Assembly: GCA_963847575.1 (NCBI GenBank)
Contig: CAWKAL010000059.1
Span: 1-5,929, forward strand
Reading direction: 5' to 3'
DNA: 5,929 nt
Source: JASBSR01 sp963847575
GTDB lineage: Bacteria; Pseudomonadota; Gammaproteobacteria; SZUA-229
A model generated the notes under the pieces. The model worked only from the letters and a program-made list of their open reading frames with translations, had not been told where the DNA came from and did no database searches. Shown piece by piece: positions 5,834-5,929 of the stretch. Within the stretch, counting starts at the first letter, position 1, and the number at the start of each line of letters is the position of its first letter. The position numbers and the translations under genes were made by a program.

Positions 5834-5929
5834 TTAATCCTGAAAAGCGTGACACACGCTTTTCAGGACCTTAGCCGGTGCTCCATGAACTGCAAACCAG
5901 ATCTTTCGAGCACCCGCTTGCGCCTGTAT
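5834..5929 (-). CDS. C-terminal end of an unidentified protein, truncated by window edge
   Basis: On the minus strand a frame is open from the right edge for 31 codons and ends in TAA (5834-5836), just before the GC-rich terminator hairpin. The residues include ARKIWFAVHGAPAKVLKSV followed by CHAFQD, a composition that looks like real protein. The other two minus frames are interrupted or less protein-like. The fragment is too short to assign a family, and I do not recognise it. Its last codons are encoded within a perfect 13-bp inverted repeat. The gene's position, upstream of the MFS gene on the same strand but separated by a hairpin terminator, suggests separate transcription. Confidence rests on the terminator placement and residue composition only. 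Confidence 0.5.
   Translation of the reverse strand: MQAQAGARKIWFAVHGAPAKVLKSVCHAFQD
5839..5867. repeat. Perfect 13-bp inverted repeat with 3-nt loop
   Basis: CCTGAAAAGCGTG (5839-5851) and CACGCTTTTCAGG (5855-5867) pair perfectly around ACA. The repeat covers the last coding triplets of the partial minus-strand gene. Neither strand has a T-tract after it. A near-copy of its left arm, CCTGAAAGC, occurs at 5786-5794 on the far side of the terminator, so alternative pairing is conceivable. Confidence 0.7.

Noticed and set aside
5884..5929. Plus-strand ATG frame open to the right edge
   Set aside because: No ribosome-binding site is present, the residues are less protein-like than the minus frame, and the minus frame has a terminator in the right place.
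1..5929. CRISPR array, tRNA/rRNA, insertion sequence, toxin-antitoxin or phage genes
   Set aside because: No regularly spaced repeats, RNA-gene signatures, transposase motifs or terminal repeats were seen, and every substantial open frame is otherwise accounted for.

Overview
This 5.9 kb window looks like chromosomal DNA from a gammaproteobacterium, probably an environmental or marine one. The evidence is a mix of proteobacterial housekeeping accessory genes (Bcr/CflA-type MFS pump, YaeQ, YchJ/UPF0225), outer-membrane beta-barrel proteins with Sec signals and C-terminal Phe, and a PEP-CTERM/exosortase-sorted exoprotein whose sorting tail has the VPxPAAxWLFxSGLL form I associate with gammaproteobacteria. 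I cannot name the species.

Left part, plus strand (1-2378): the 3' two thirds of a Bcr/CflA drug-resistance-type MFS transporter enters from the left edge. It is followed 18 bp later by an N-terminal fragment of yaeQ that stops resembling the family after codon 70. An AT-rich stretch then carries a secreted PEP-CTERM protein, followed 21 bp downstream by a short YchJ-family protein with one SEC-C zinc motif.

Middle (2379-4298): two outer-membrane beta-barrel-like genes converge tail to tail, with 12 bp between their stop codons. Their proteins align along most of their length and appear to be diverged paralogues in inverted orientation.

Right part, minus strand (4299-5929): a complete 12-TM MFS permease with a long N-terminal cytosolic region, then a hairpin/terminator region, and finally the last 31 codons of an unidentified minus-strand gene cut by the window edge.

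The genes do not form an obvious single pathway; the common theme is the envelope (two transporters, one exported sorted protein, two barrels). I see no rRNA, tRNA, CRISPR array, transposase or defence system. I did not find a clear novel system. The points most worth checking are the inverted paralogous barrel pair, the truncated yaeQ beside the AT-rich PEP-CTERM gene, and the two-hairpin region near the right edge.
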